Below are positions 1-7,801 of a DNA stretch of 64,000 bases, piece by piece. A model generated the notes under the pieces. It saw nothing but the letters and a program-made list of their open reading frames with translations, ran no database searches and was not told the DNA's origin. Position numbers and translations under genes: made by a program. Origin of the DNA: DATLGB01 sp035540675 (GTDB lineage Bacteria; Actinomycetota; Thermoleophilia; Solirubrobacterales; Solirubrobacteraceae); assembly GCA_035540675.1 (NCBI GenBank), contig DATLGB010000223.1, forward strand, positions 1 through 64,000, written 5' to 3'. The first letter of the stretch is position 1, and each line of letters begins with the position of its first letter.

Positions 1-101
1 CGCTCGCGCAGCGCGTGGGGGCGCCGGCGCCGGCCTGATCGGCACCTCGCGCCGCCGCTCCCACGGCCCGCTGGGCGTCTCCGCCGCCGCCAGGCGGCCG
101 C

Positions 102-107
102 TATCAT
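102..107 (+). promoter_or_regulatory. Possible -10 element of tRNA-Ile
   Basis: TATCAT lies 12 bases upstream of the tRNA-Ile 5' end, a plausible distance for a -10 hexamer serving a short-leader tRNA transcript. No convincing -35 hexamer is visible in the GC-rich sequence upstream. Confidence 0.35.
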
Positions 108-119
108 CGCGGGCGCTTC

Positions 120-193
<74 letters not shown>

Positions 194-204
194 CCTCCAG
201 GACG

Positions 205-226
205 GCCCGCTACGGCGGGCTTTCTT
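205..226 (+). terminator. Rho-independent terminator of tRNA-Ile
   Basis: GCCCGC, loop TACG, GCGGGC followed by TTTCTT begins 12 bases after the tRNA end. The short GC stem, four-base loop and pyrimidine tract are typical of an intrinsic terminator. Confidence 0.7.
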
Positions 227-255
227 GGTTCCGAGGGTCGCGCCGCTCCCACGGC

Positions 256-287
256 ACCGGCCGCCGGCCGGCGTGCCGGCGGCCGGT
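256..287. repeat. 12-bp perfect inverted repeat in a gene-free stretch
   Basis: ACCGGCCGCCGG (256-267) and CCGGCGGCCGGT (276-287) are perfect reverse complements around an 8-base loop. It sits in the roughly 400-base stretch (227-626) where I see no convincing gene. It could be a second, factor-dependent terminator for the tRNA transcript. No T-tract follows. Confidence 0.45.
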
Positions 288-626
288 CCTTCGCCGAAGT
301 GATGAGCGGGCGGTTCAGAGCGGCGTGGTGCCGGTGGCGGCGGAGGACCGCGGTGCCTCCGATGACCAGCAGCAGCAGCGCGTCCGCTGCGCCGAGCTGG
401 AAGCCCGCGTCAACACCCGGGATCGTCCCGCACGCGGGCGCGGCGTCGACGGGCACGCGCAGGTGGCCGGTCCCGCCGCGTCGGGCGAGCGCAGGTCCAC
501 GTGCGCCGGCGCCGGGGCGCCGACGGGATCGGCCGTGCCGGGCGAGGTCGACGTGCACGGCCTCTTCGGTGTGGCGCAGGCGGTCACGGCGCGCCCCTCG
601 CCCGGCGCGGCGCCGGCCGTTCGGCG

Positions 627-1064
627 ATGATCGACGGCATGGTGCTCGACGACGACACGAAGGCGGTCCTCCTCGCGGCGGGGCTGATGTTCCTGTGGGC
701 CCTGGGGCTCGGCGTCGTCAAGTACCGCCAGATGGCGACGTCCGAGACGGCGCTGGCGCACCCGTACATCGACACGGCACACCGAGCGGCGCTGCTCTAC
801 TCGTTCGCCCTGCTGCTGGTGGCGACGTTCGTGCAGCTGAGCGCCTGGAGCCAGCTCGTCGACCTGCTCGCCGCGGGGGCGCTGACCCTCTTCTTCGTCG
901 GCGCGGTCGTCGGCTACATGTACCACGGCATCCGCCAGGACACGGACAACCAGTTCCGCGACCCGGTGCCCGGCACGCACCCCTACATGCTCGCGCTCAT
1001 CGTGGCCGAGATGGGCGGCTTCGCCGTGTTGCTGGCCGGCTTCATCGACGGGCAGATCCTGTAG
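627..1064 (+). CDS. Small four-helix membrane protein, function unknown
   Basis: A 145-residue protein beginning MIDGMVLDDD. Four hydrophobic segments are visible at roughly residues 13-30, 52-70, 75-95 and 118-140, so it is an integral membrane protein with short loops. The loop after the third helix contains YMYHGIRQDTDNQF. The ATG at 627 was chosen because the upstream in-frame sequence is arginine-rich and has the look of non-coding translation. A methyltransferase gene follows 23 bases downstream on the same strand. I do not recognise the family. Confidence 0.7.
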   Translation: MIDGMVLDDDTKAVLLAAGLMFLWALGLGVVKYRQMATSETALAHPYIDTAHRAALLYSFALLLVATFVQLSAWSQLVDLLAAGALTLFFVGAVVGYMYHGIRQDTDNQFRDPVPGTHPYMLALIVAEMGGFAVLLAGFIDGQIL

Positions 1065-1087
1065 GGACGGCCGACGCCGACGGCGGC

Positions 1088-1711
1088 ATGAGCGCCTACG
1101 ACCGGGACTTCTGGGAGCAGCGCTGGTCGCAGGCCCTGCGCGAGCATCCCGAGCGCGTCGCGCAGCGGCGTCCGAACGTGCATCTGGCCGCCGAGCTGGG
1201 GGACCTGCGCCCGGGCCGGGCGCTCGACGCGGGGTGCGGCCACGGTTCCGACGCGCTGTGGCTCGCCACGCGCGGCTGGCAGGTCACCGCCGCGGACTTC
1301 TCCGCGACGGCCCTCGCGCACGCCCGCTCGACGGCCGAGGCGCTGGGCCCTGCCGTCGCCGAGCGCATCGAGTGGGTCGAGGCGGACCTCGCGACGTGGA
1401 CGCCGCCGCCGGCGGCGTACGACCTCGTCCTCTGCCTGTATGTCCACGCGTCGGGGCCGGTCGAGGAGATGGTGCAGCGGGTGGCGACAGGGGTCACCGC
1501 CGGCGGGACGCTGTTCATGGTCGGCCATCGTCCGACCGACCCCGCCACGGGAGCCCCGACGGCCGCCGCCGGTCAGGTGCAGGTCTCCGTCGACGCGGCG
1601 GTCGCCGTACTCGATCCGGGTCGGTGGGAGCCGATCGTCGCGGAGGAGCGTCCGCGGCCGGTGGCCGGCACGGGGGTCGATGCCGTCATCCGGGCCCGCC
1701 GGCGATCCTGA
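1088..1711 (+). CDS. Class I SAM-dependent methyltransferase
   Basis: A 207-residue protein with a class I Rossmann methyltransferase fold. The SAM-binding motif I is ALDAGCGHGSDALWLATRG at about residue 42, followed by an acidic strand end (VTAADFS) and a motif II-like YDLVLCLYVHA. The family resembles TehB-like and small-molecule methyltransferases, but the substrate cannot be read from the sequence. It follows the small membrane protein and may be co-transcribed with it. A LuxR-type regulator converges on it just downstream. Confidence 0.85.
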   Translation: MSAYDRDFWEQRWSQALREHPERVAQRRPNVHLAAELGDLRPGRALDAGCGHGSDALWLATRGWQVTAADFSATALAHARSTAEALGPAVAERIEWVEADLATWTPPPAAYDLVLCLYVHASGPVEEMVQRVATGVTAGGTLFMVGHRPTDPATGAPTAAAGQVQVSVDAAVAVLDPGRWEPIVAEERPRPVAGTGVDAVIRARRRS

Positions 1712-1719
1712 TGCCGGCT

Positions 1720-2097
1720 TCAGCCGCGGCTGGACCTGCCGCGCGCGCCGGCGGCGTCGTCGACCGAATGCAGCGCCGGGCGCGACAGCGGCGAGCGCAG
1801 CCAGGCCAGGGCGGCGCACACGCGCCGGTGCCGGTGCCGGTCGTCGCGGAGGTCGAGCTTCAGGAAGATGCTGCGGACGTGGCTGTCGACGGTCTTGCCG
1901 TCGATGAAGAGCGCCTCCGCCACCGCGCGGTTGGTGGCGCCCGCCGCGATCAGCGCGAGCACCTGCCGCTCGCGCGGGCTCAGCCGGCGGACGGGGTCGT
2001 CGTCGGCGGCGCGCGGGTCCGTCTGGGCGGCGCGCTGGGCTTGGATGGCGGCCGCGAGCGGCCGGGGCTTGATCTGGTGGTCGGCAGGGCGCGTCAT
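1720..2097 (-). CDS. LuxR-family helix-turn-helix regulator without receiver domain
   Basis: A 125-residue protein whose centre is a LuxR/GerE-type DNA-binding domain: LSPRERQVLALIAAGATNRA at about residue 39, then a recognition helix with KTVDSHVRSIFLKL. There is no room for a receiver or PAS domain, so it is a stand-alone effector domain. The first 35 residues are low complexity. ATG at 2097 is preferred; GTG at 2100 and TTG at 2115 are in-frame alternatives. A perfect palindrome at 2119-2139 lies just upstream of its start and could be its operator. Confidence 0.75.
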   Translation of the reverse strand: MTRPADHQIKPRPLAAAIQAQRAAQTDPRAADDDPVRRLSPRERQVLALIAAGATNRAVAEALFIDGKTVDSHVRSIFLKLDLRDDRHRHRRVCAALAWLRSPLSRPALHSVDDAAGARGRSSRG

Positions 2098-2118
2098 CAC
2101 CCTGCTGGCGTTCAATTG

Positions 2119-2139
2119 CGATGAACGAAACGTTCATCG
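2119..2139. promoter_or_regulatory. Perfect palindrome, candidate operator
   Basis: CGATGAACG-AAA-CGTTCATCG is a perfect 9-bp inverted repeat with a 3-bp spacer. It lies between the divergently transcribed LuxR-type regulator and the bifunctional-nuclease-family gene. Its size and position fit a dimeric regulator binding site. Autoregulation by the adjacent LuxR-type protein is an inference. Confidence 0.5.
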
Positions 2140-2223
2140 GCCGGGCTTCGGCGCCGGCGAGACGGCGGTGTCGAAGCCTGGTCACCGCGGCTCCGCACGT
2201 ACCGTCGGAGGAAACGGGCGCAC

Positions 2224-2229
2224 CTATAC
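2224..2229 (+). promoter_or_regulatory. Possible -10 element of the bifunctional nuclease gene
   Basis: TATACT lies 38 bases upstream of the start codon, leaving room for a short leader carrying the AAGGAG ribosome site. It is unusually AT-rich for this window. No clear -35 is visible. Confidence 0.35.
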
Positions 2230-2266
2230 TGGGCGCTCCGGTCCCGGCGTTCCCAAGGAGCTCCTT

Positions 2267-2752
2267 TTGCAGGAGATGGTCATCTACGGCGTGAGCTTCG
2301 ACATGGTGGGCAAGCAGCCCATCGTGCTGCTCAAGGCCGTCGACACCAACAAGTTCCTGCCCATCTGGATCGGGCATCCGGAGGCCGCGGCCATTCTGAT
2401 GAAGCTGCAGGGCGCGACGACGCCGCGGCCGATGACGCACGACCTGCTGTTCGAGATGCTCGGGGAGCTCGACGTCGCCTGCACGCGCGTGGCGGTCACC
2501 GAGCTGCGGGAGAACACCTTCTACGCCACGATCACGCTCTCCATCAACGGCCGCGACGTCGAGATCGACTCGCGCCCGAGCGACGCCCTGGCCCTCGCCG
2601 TGCGAGCCGGCGCCCCCATCTTCGCCGCCGAGGACGTCATCGCCGAGTCCGCGATCGAGTTCGAGCACGAGGTCGAGGACCAGGAGGACGTGGTGAACAA
2701 GTTCAAGGAGTTCCTCGACGAGGTGACTCCGGAGGACTTCGCGGGCGAGTAG
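2267..2752 (+). CDS. Bifunctional nuclease family protein (DUF151/BFN)
   Basis: A 161-residue protein covering the whole BFN domain (PF02577). Features typical of the family are the N-terminal YGVSFDMVGKQPIVLLK, the segment LPIWIGHPEAAAI, the RPMTHDLL segment and the late DSRPSDALALAVRAGAP motif. Characterised plant members have DNase and RNase activity; bacterial roles are poorly known. TTG at 2267 is chosen because AAGGAG (2255-2260) is 6 bases upstream. The internal ATG at 2276 would be 15 bases away. The C-terminal tail is acidic, as is common in this family. Confidence 0.88.
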   Translation: MQEMVIYGVSFDMVGKQPIVLLKAVDTNKFLPIWIGHPEAAAILMKLQGATTPRPMTHDLLFEMLGELDVACTRVAVTELRENTFYATITLSINGRDVEIDSRPSDALALAVRAGAPIFAAEDVIAESAIEFEHEVEDQEDVVNKFKEFLDEVTPEDFAGE

Positions 2753-2807
2753 GGGCCGCCGCCCCTCAGCACCGGGCCAGTCGGTCGCCTGCCGGCGAGG
2801 GTACGCC

Positions 2808-3185
2808 CTACAGCCGCCCCACGCGCGCGATGTAGTCCGCATAGCGGTCGCGCATCGTCGCCAGCCGCTGCGCGGCGTGGACGTCGATGTCGGCGATCGC
2901 GGCCTCGTCGAGCACGGGGAGGACGTCCTGCACGAGCGCCCGGCCGCGTGCCATCCACTGGAAGAACTCGCGGTCGCCGTGGTGGTAGGGCCCGTAGAGC
3001 TTGGTGCGCGGGAACCGCTCGACCAGCCAGCGCAGCAGGCGTTCGTGACGGACGTGCATCTTGAGCGTCACCTGCGGCTGGCGGCCGTCGCCGCCGAAGC
3101 TGCCCTCGGCGATCAGCAGCCCGGCGACGATGCCCTTGTCGAGCGGCGTCAGTTCAGTCGGCGGCGGCGGGGCGGGCGAGGCCAT
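2808..3185 (-). CDS. Stand-alone single-motif LAGLIDADG-like protein
   Basis: A 125-residue protein. Residues 18-29 (GIVAGLLIAEGSF) match the shape of a LAGLIDADG helix followed by GSF, with Glu in place of the final Asp. The following QVTLKMHVRHERLLRWLVERF is the usual beta-sheet and helix continuation. There is only one motif, so it would have to dimerise to act as an endonuclease, or it may be a DNA-binding protein derived from one. It is not inside an intein or intron and has a plain ATG start. It lies 19 bases after ddl on the same strand. Function unknown. Confidence 0.6.
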   Translation of the reverse strand: MASPAPPPPTELTPLDKGIVAGLLIAEGSFGGDGRQPQVTLKMHVRHERLLRWLVERFPRTKLYGPYHHGDREFFQWMARGRALVQDVLPVLDEAAIADIDVHAAQRLATMRDRYADYIARVGRL

Positions 3186-3200
3186 GGCCGCCACCGTAGT

Positions 3201-3229
3201 TGTTTCACCGGGCGGAAAAACGTGAAACA
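3201..3229. repeat. 8-bp inverted repeat overlapping the ddl stop codon
   Basis: TGTTTCAC (3201-3208) and GTGAAACA (3222-3229) are perfect complements separated by 13 bases. The element spans the ddl stop codon and precedes the LAGLIDADG-like gene. It has no T-tract on the ddl strand, so either a weak terminator/attenuator or an operator for the downstream gene is possible. Confidence 0.4.
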
Positions 3230-4149
3230 GCGAGCTCGAGCAGCCGGGCGACCACGTCGTCGAACGGGATGCCCGCGGCGTCGGCCGCCTGCGGGAGCAG
3301 GCTCGTGTCGGTGAGCCCCGGAATCGCGTTGGCCTCCAGCACGACGAGATCTCCGCGCGCGTCGTCGAGCATGAGGTCGACGCGCCCGAAGCCCCGGCAG
3401 CCGAGCGACGACCACACCGCCATGGCGAGCTCATGCGCCCGCGCCGTCACGTCCTCGGGCAGGTCCGCGGGGCAGACGAAGCGTGTGCGCCCGATCTCGT
3501 AGCGGGCTTCGAAGTCGTAGAAGTCCTCGTCGACCGGCACCGCCTCGATCACCGGGAGCGGCCGGCCGTCGAGGATGGACACCGCCAGGTCGCGGCCGTC
3601 GACGTGGCGCTCGAGGATGACCTTCGTGTCGTAGGCGAACGCCGCCACCAGCGCGGCGGGGACGTCGGCTGGGGTCGCCGCGAACTTGATGCCGAGCGCG
3701 GAGCCGCCGCGGGCCGGCTTGACGACGATGGGAAACCCGAGACGTGCCTCGATCTCGGGCAGCGCCGCCGCCGCGCCCAGATCGCGTACCGCCTCCTGCG
3801 TGAACGCGTGCGCGTCGGGCATCGGCAGCCCGGCGTCGTGCAGGACGTGCTTCGTCAGCGCCTTGTCCCAGCATCTGGCGCACGCCGCCGGGCCGGATCC
3901 CGTGTACGGCAGGCCGAGCAGCTCGAGCAGCTCCTGGACCGAGCCGTCCTCGCCGTCCTCCCCGTGCAGCGCGACGAAGACGACGTCGGGCCGCTCGTCG
4001 CGCAGCCGCGCGACGAGGTCGGCGCCGGCGTCGATGGCCAGCACCTCGTGCCCGAGCCGTTCGAGCGCATCCTCCACGCGCGCCGCCGACCGCAGCGACA
4101 CCTGCCGCTCGAGCGAGCGGCCGCCCTTGAGGACGGCGACGCGGCTCAT
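3205..4149 (-). CDS. ddl: D-alanine--D-alanine ligase
   Basis: A 314-residue ATP-grasp enzyme that makes the D-Ala-D-Ala dipeptide for peptidoglycan. The N-terminus has VAVLKGGRSLERQVSLRSA, with the Ddl GGxSxE signature. The central part has FPIVVKPARGGSALGIK (ATP-grasp lysine and glycine loop). The C-terminal part has GFGRVDLML and VLEANAIPGLTDTSLLPQA, containing the Mg-binding Glu and Asn. Length is normal for the family. Its ATG overlaps the stop of the upstream aminotransferase (ATGA), so the two are probably translationally coupled. Confidence 0.93.
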   Translation of the reverse strand: MSRVAVLKGGRSLERQVSLRSAARVEDALERLGHEVLAIDAGADLVARLRDERPDVVFVALHGEDGEDGSVQELLELLGLPYTGSGPAACARCWDKALTKHVLHDAGLPMPDAHAFTQEAVRDLGAAAALPEIEARLGFPIVVKPARGGSALGIKFAATPADVPAALVAAFAYDTKVILERHVDGRDLAVSILDGRPLPVIEAVPVDEDFYDFEARYEIGRTRFVCPADLPEDVTARAHELAMAVWSSLGCRGFGRVDLMLDDARGDLVVLEANAIPGLTDTSLLPQAADAAGIPFDDVVARLLELAVSRFSAR

Positions 4150-5579
4150 GCGCGGCGGCGCCGCAGTTCGACGACGGCGGCGGGCGGCGCGGTGGCGGTA
4201 GCGGGCGGCGCCGCGTCGTGGCGCTGCCGCGGCCGCACGACGGGGTGGCCGGTGAGGGTGCCGTACAGCGCGACCTGCTCCTGGACCACCTTGCCGATGC
4301 GGCGGACGCCCTCGCGGATGGCGTCCGCGTCGACGCCGGAGAAGTTCAGCCGCATCGACGAGCCGCCGCGCCCGTCGAGGAACGCGGCGCGGCCGGGCAC
4401 GAACGCCACGTTGTCGCGCAGGGCGCGCGCGAGCAGGTCGGTCGTGTCGATGTAGTCGGGCAGCGTGGCCCATACGAACAGGCCGCCCTGCGGCCGCGTC
4501 CAGGTCGCCTCCGGCGGCAGGTGCTCCTCGAGCGCCGCCAGCATCACGTCGCGCCGGCGGCGGTAGTGCTCGCACAGGTCGGCGACGTACCGGCGCCAGT
4601 CGCCGTGGGCGAAGTAGCCGGCCACGAAATGCTGCGTCAGCGACGACGAGCACAGGTCGGCGCCCTGCTTGCCGAGGTTCATCTTCTCCAGCACGGCGCG
4701 GGGCGCCGCGGCCCAGCCGAGCCGCAGGCCCGCCGAGAGGATCTTCGAGAAGGTGCCGAGGTAGATGACGTACTCGCCGCCGTCCAGCGAGCGCAGCGTC
4801 GGCAGCGACTCACCCTCGTAGCGCAGCAGGCCGTACGGGTTGTCCTCGAGCACCAGCAGCTCGCGCGAGCGGGCGAGGGCGACCAGCCGCCGCCGCCGCT
4901 CGAGCGACATCGTGACGCCGGCCGGGTTCTGGAAGCTCGGGATCGTGTAGATGAACTTCGGCGTGCGGCCCTGCGCCGCCAGCTCGTCGAGCCGCGCCTC
5001 GAGCAGGTCGACGCGCATGCCCTCGGTGTCCATCTCGATCTGGACCACGTCGGCCTGGTACGCCGAGAAGGTGGGGACGGCCCCGGGGTACGTGGGTCCC
5101 TCGGCCATCACCACGTCGCCGGGATCGAGCAGCGTCTTGCACACCAGGTCGATGACCTGCTGTCCACCCGTGGTGACGAGCAGGTCGCCGGCGTCGACGC
5201 GCATCCCCTCAGCGGCCATGACCTCGCCGATGCACGCCTTGACCTCCGCGGCGCCCTCGGTCGGGCCGTACTGCAGCGCCCGCGCCAGGCGCTCCGCGGC
5301 GATGGACTGCATGACGCCGGCGAACGAGTCGGCCGGGAACGTGCTGGTGTCGGGCAGCCCGCCGGCGAGCGAGATGACCTCCGGCCGCTCCGTGATCGCC
5401 ATCAGGTCGCGCATGGCCGAGGACTTCATGCCCTGGGTCCGGCGCGCGAAGAGCCCGGCGTAGCGCGCCAGCTCGTGCTGCGTCGTGGGTCGCTCGCGCG
5501 GTGTGGCGGGCCGATCGGGCATCGCGCTGCCTGCTTCGACGCCGGACGCCGGGCCCCTCGGGGTGTCGTCTATCGTCAT
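4146..5579 (-). CDS. PLP-dependent aminotransferase, class I/II (LysN-like)
   Basis: A fold-type I aminotransferase of 477 residues if ATG 5579 is used (GAGG lies 5 bases upstream); ATG 5522 is an alternative. It begins its catalytic part with PEVISLAGGLPDTSTFP, typical of the 2-aminoadipate/aromatic transaminase group related to MocR C-terminal domains. The cofactor lysine is in GTFSKILSAGLRLGW, and the later RLNFSG segment supplies the carboxylate-binding Arg. The last 35 residues are a Pro/Ala/Arg-rich tail absent from typical members. Its stop overlaps ddl, suggesting a link to amino acid supply for the wall; the substrate is unknown. Confidence 0.85.
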   Translation of the reverse strand: MTIDDTPRGPASGVEAGSAMPDRPATPRERPTTQHELARYAGLFARRTQGMKSSAMRDLMAITERPEVISLAGGLPDTSTFPADSFAGVMQSIAAERLARALQYGPTEGAAEVKACIGEVMAAEGMRVDAGDLLVTTGGQQVIDLVCKTLLDPGDVVMAEGPTYPGAVPTFSAYQADVVQIEMDTEGMRVDLLEARLDELAAQGRTPKFIYTIPSFQNPAGVTMSLERRRRLVALARSRELLVLEDNPYGLLRYEGESLPTLRSLDGGEYVIYLGTFSKILSAGLRLGWAAAPRAVLEKMNLGKQGADLCSSSLTQHFVAGYFAHGDWRRYVADLCEHYRRRRDVMLAALEEHLPPEATWTRPQGGLFVWATLPDYIDTTDLLARALRDNVAFVPGRAAFLDGRGGSSMRLNFSGVDADAIREGVRRIGKVVQEQVALYGTLTGHPVVRPRQRHDAAPPATATAPPAAVVELRRRRA

Positions 5580-5628
5580 GCCGCCTCGCGCCGGCTCCAA
5601 GCCTGCGCGCGGGCCACCGTACCGCACG

Positions 5629-6219
5629 ATGGATCTCGTACTCGACCTCCTCCAGGCCGCCGGCATCGGCGCCGCGATCGGGATTCGGCCGTTCCTGCCG
5701 GCCCTGCTCGTCGCCGCGCTGGCGACCGGCAACCTCGGCGTCGACTTCGACGGCACGGCCTTTGCGTTCCTCGAGCAGAGGCCCTTCCTGTTCGCCGTGC
5801 TCGTCGCCCTCGTCGTCTTCGATCTGGCCCGCCGCCGCGTCGGCGACGAGCGGCTGGAGGCGGGACCCGGCCTGATCGCGCTGGCGGTCATCGCGGTAGC
5901 GCTCGCCGCGCTGATCGGCGGCGGCTCGCTCGAGGACCGCGGCAACCCCGCGATCATCGGGATCCTGGCCGGCGTCGCAGCGGCCGCGCTCGGGCTGTAC
6001 GCGACCCGGCCGATCTTCGAGCGCGTCCGCGGCCGCCTCGACGCCGGCGCCGCGGCCGTGCTGCCGCTCTACCGCGAGGCCGCCGCGCTGCTCGCCGCCG
6101 CGCTGTCGATCCTCTTCCCGCCGCTCGCGGTCGTGCTCCTCGGCGGGCTGGCCTTCCTGGCCATCGGCGGCCGCCGGCGCGCGGGCGAGAAGTACGCCGG
6201 GCTGCGGATCCTGCGGTGA
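5629..6219 (+). CDS. DUF4126-type membrane protein
   Basis: A 196-residue hydrophobic protein with about five membrane segments. The N-terminus LQAAGIGAAIGIRPFLPALL and the repeated glycine/alanine helices match the DUF4126 family, which has no assigned function. ATG 5629 starts immediately before the first helix. Its TGA overlaps the GTG of the next gene (GTGA at 6216-6219), so the phosphodiesterase-like protein downstream is probably coupled to it. Confidence 0.7.
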   Translation: MDLVLDLLQAAGIGAAIGIRPFLPALLVAALATGNLGVDFDGTAFAFLEQRPFLFAVLVALVVFDLARRRVGDERLEAGPGLIALAVIAVALAALIGGGSLEDRGNPAIIGILAGVAAAALGLYATRPIFERVRGRLDAGAAAVLPLYREAAALLAAALSILFPPLAVVLLGGLAFLAIGGRRRAGEKYAGLRILR

Positions 6220-7793
6220 GCCGCGGGGCCTCCCGCCCCCCGAAGCTGGTCCTGGCGGTGGTCGACGCCATGAAGCCGGCGATGCTCGAGCGCGCCGTCT
6301 CCACCGGGAGGGCTCCCGCGATGAAGCTCCTCATGGAGCGCGGCGTGTACGTCGACGACTGCGTCGCGTCGTTCCCGTCGGTGACGCCGGTCTGCGCCGC
6401 CTCGATCGCGACCGGCACCGGCCCCGACCGGCACGGGATCCCGTCGATGAACTGGTACCACCGCCGCGAGGGCCGCTACGTCGAGTACGGCACGAGCTTC
6501 AGCGCGTCGCGGACCTTCGGCTTCAAGCGCTCGCTGACGGACACGATCTACAACATGAACAGCGAGCACCTGTCGGCCGACGTCGCGACGGTGTTCGAGT
6601 CGCTCGACGACGCGGAGGTGCGGACGGCCGGGACGACCTACCTGATGTACCGCGGCCGTCACCGCCACGAGCCGGCGGTCGACACGGCGCTGGCGCGGCT
6701 GGCGACGCAGGTGTTCCGCAAGCCCGTGCTGGGCCCGCGCGAGTTCTTCTACGCCGACATCTTCGCGTCGCGCCGGACGGGCTGCCGCGCGCAGCTGGGG
6801 CTTCCGGGGGTCCGCGACCAGCACGCCGGCTGCGTCGGGGCGCACCTGATCGAGAACGACCTGTTCGACTTCCTGCTGCTGTCGCTGCCCGACAACGACA
6901 CGCACTCGCACCGCAACGGCCCCTTCGCCCAGGTGGGCTCGATCGCCGAGGCCGACCGCCAGATCGAGCGCCTCATGCACGCCGCCGGGGGGCCGGACGC
7001 GTTCCTGGCGGAGCACGCCGTCATCGTCTGCTCGGACCATTCGCAGTCCAAGGTCGAGGCCGAGATCGACCTGTTCGCAACCTTCGAGGACTTCGCCGTC
7101 CTGCCGCCGGACGCCTCGAAGCCCGAGGACGCGACGATCGCGCTGTGCCCCGCCTCGCGCTCGGCGCAGGTGTACCTCCTCGACGGGGCGGACGCGGCGC
7201 TGCTCGGGCGCGTCGAGCGCGCCGCGCTGGAGACCGACGGCGTCGACATCGTGATGCGGCTCACCGACCATCCCGACGGCGAGGCGCTCGTGCGGACGAG
7301 CCGCGGCGAGCTGCGCTTCTCGCCCGGCGGCGCCCTGCGCGACCTGCGCGGCGGGCGCTGGAGCCTCGACGGCGACCCGTCGATCCTGGCGCTCGAGACG
7401 GCGGACGGCGAGGTCGCCTCCGCGACGTATCCGGACGCGCTCGGGCGCATCTGGTCGGCGCTGCGCTGCCGCACCGCCGGCGACGTGCTGCTCTCCGCCG
7501 CGCCGGGGTACGAGTTCCTCGACTGGGGTCGCGCGCACCACGTCGGCGGCGGGTCCCACGGCTCGCTGCATGCCAACGACTCGCACGGCGTGCTGCTGTG
7601 GTGCGGCGCCGGCCTGCCGGAGCGCGACGCGCGGCCGCAGTGGTCGCTGGACGACATCACGCCCATGATCCGCGAGCACTTCGGCGCCACGGGGGACGCG
7701 GCCGGCGCGAGCCGCGGCGCGGCGGTGGGTGCCGCCAAGGGCGCCGCGAAGGGCGGCGGGAAACGGCGCGGCCGCGCGAAGGGCGAGCGCTGA
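6216..7793 (+). CDS. Alkaline phosphatase superfamily (type I phosphodiesterase-like) protein
   Basis: A 525-residue metal-dependent phosphoesterase or phosphodiesterase of the AP superfamily. Metal and nucleophile positions visible are VVDAMKP (Asp), SFPSVTPVCAASIATG (nucleophile Thr/Ser and the GxxPxxHGI that follows), LPDNDTHSH (Asp, His), VCSDHSQSK (Asp-His) and GSHGSL (late His). No signal peptide is present. The C-terminal 25 residues are Gly/Ala/Lys/Arg-rich. It starts with GTG overlapping the upstream stop. The substrate is unknown; nucleotide or lipid-linked phosphodiesters are typical for the family. Confidence 0.82.
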   Translation: MSRGASRPPKLVLAVVDAMKPAMLERAVSTGRAPAMKLLMERGVYVDDCVASFPSVTPVCAASIATGTGPDRHGIPSMNWYHRREGRYVEYGTSFSASRTFGFKRSLTDTIYNMNSEHLSADVATVFESLDDAEVRTAGTTYLMYRGRHRHEPAVDTALARLATQVFRKPVLGPREFFYADIFASRRTGCRAQLGLPGVRDQHAGCVGAHLIENDLFDFLLLSLPDNDTHSHRNGPFAQVGSIAEADRQIERLMHAAGGPDAFLAEHAVIVCSDHSQSKVEAEIDLFATFEDFAVLPPDASKPEDATIALCPASRSAQVYLLDGADAALLGRVERAALETDGVDIVMRLTDHPDGEALVRTSRGELRFSPGGALRDLRGGRWSLDGDPSILALETADGEVASATYPDALGRIWSALRCRTAGDVLLSAAPGYEFLDWGRAHHVGGGSHGSLHANDSHGVLLWCGAGLPERDARPQWSLDDITPMIREHFGATGDAAGASRGAAVGAAKGAAKGGGKRRGRAKGER

Positions 7794-7801
7794 GGACGGC
7801 G

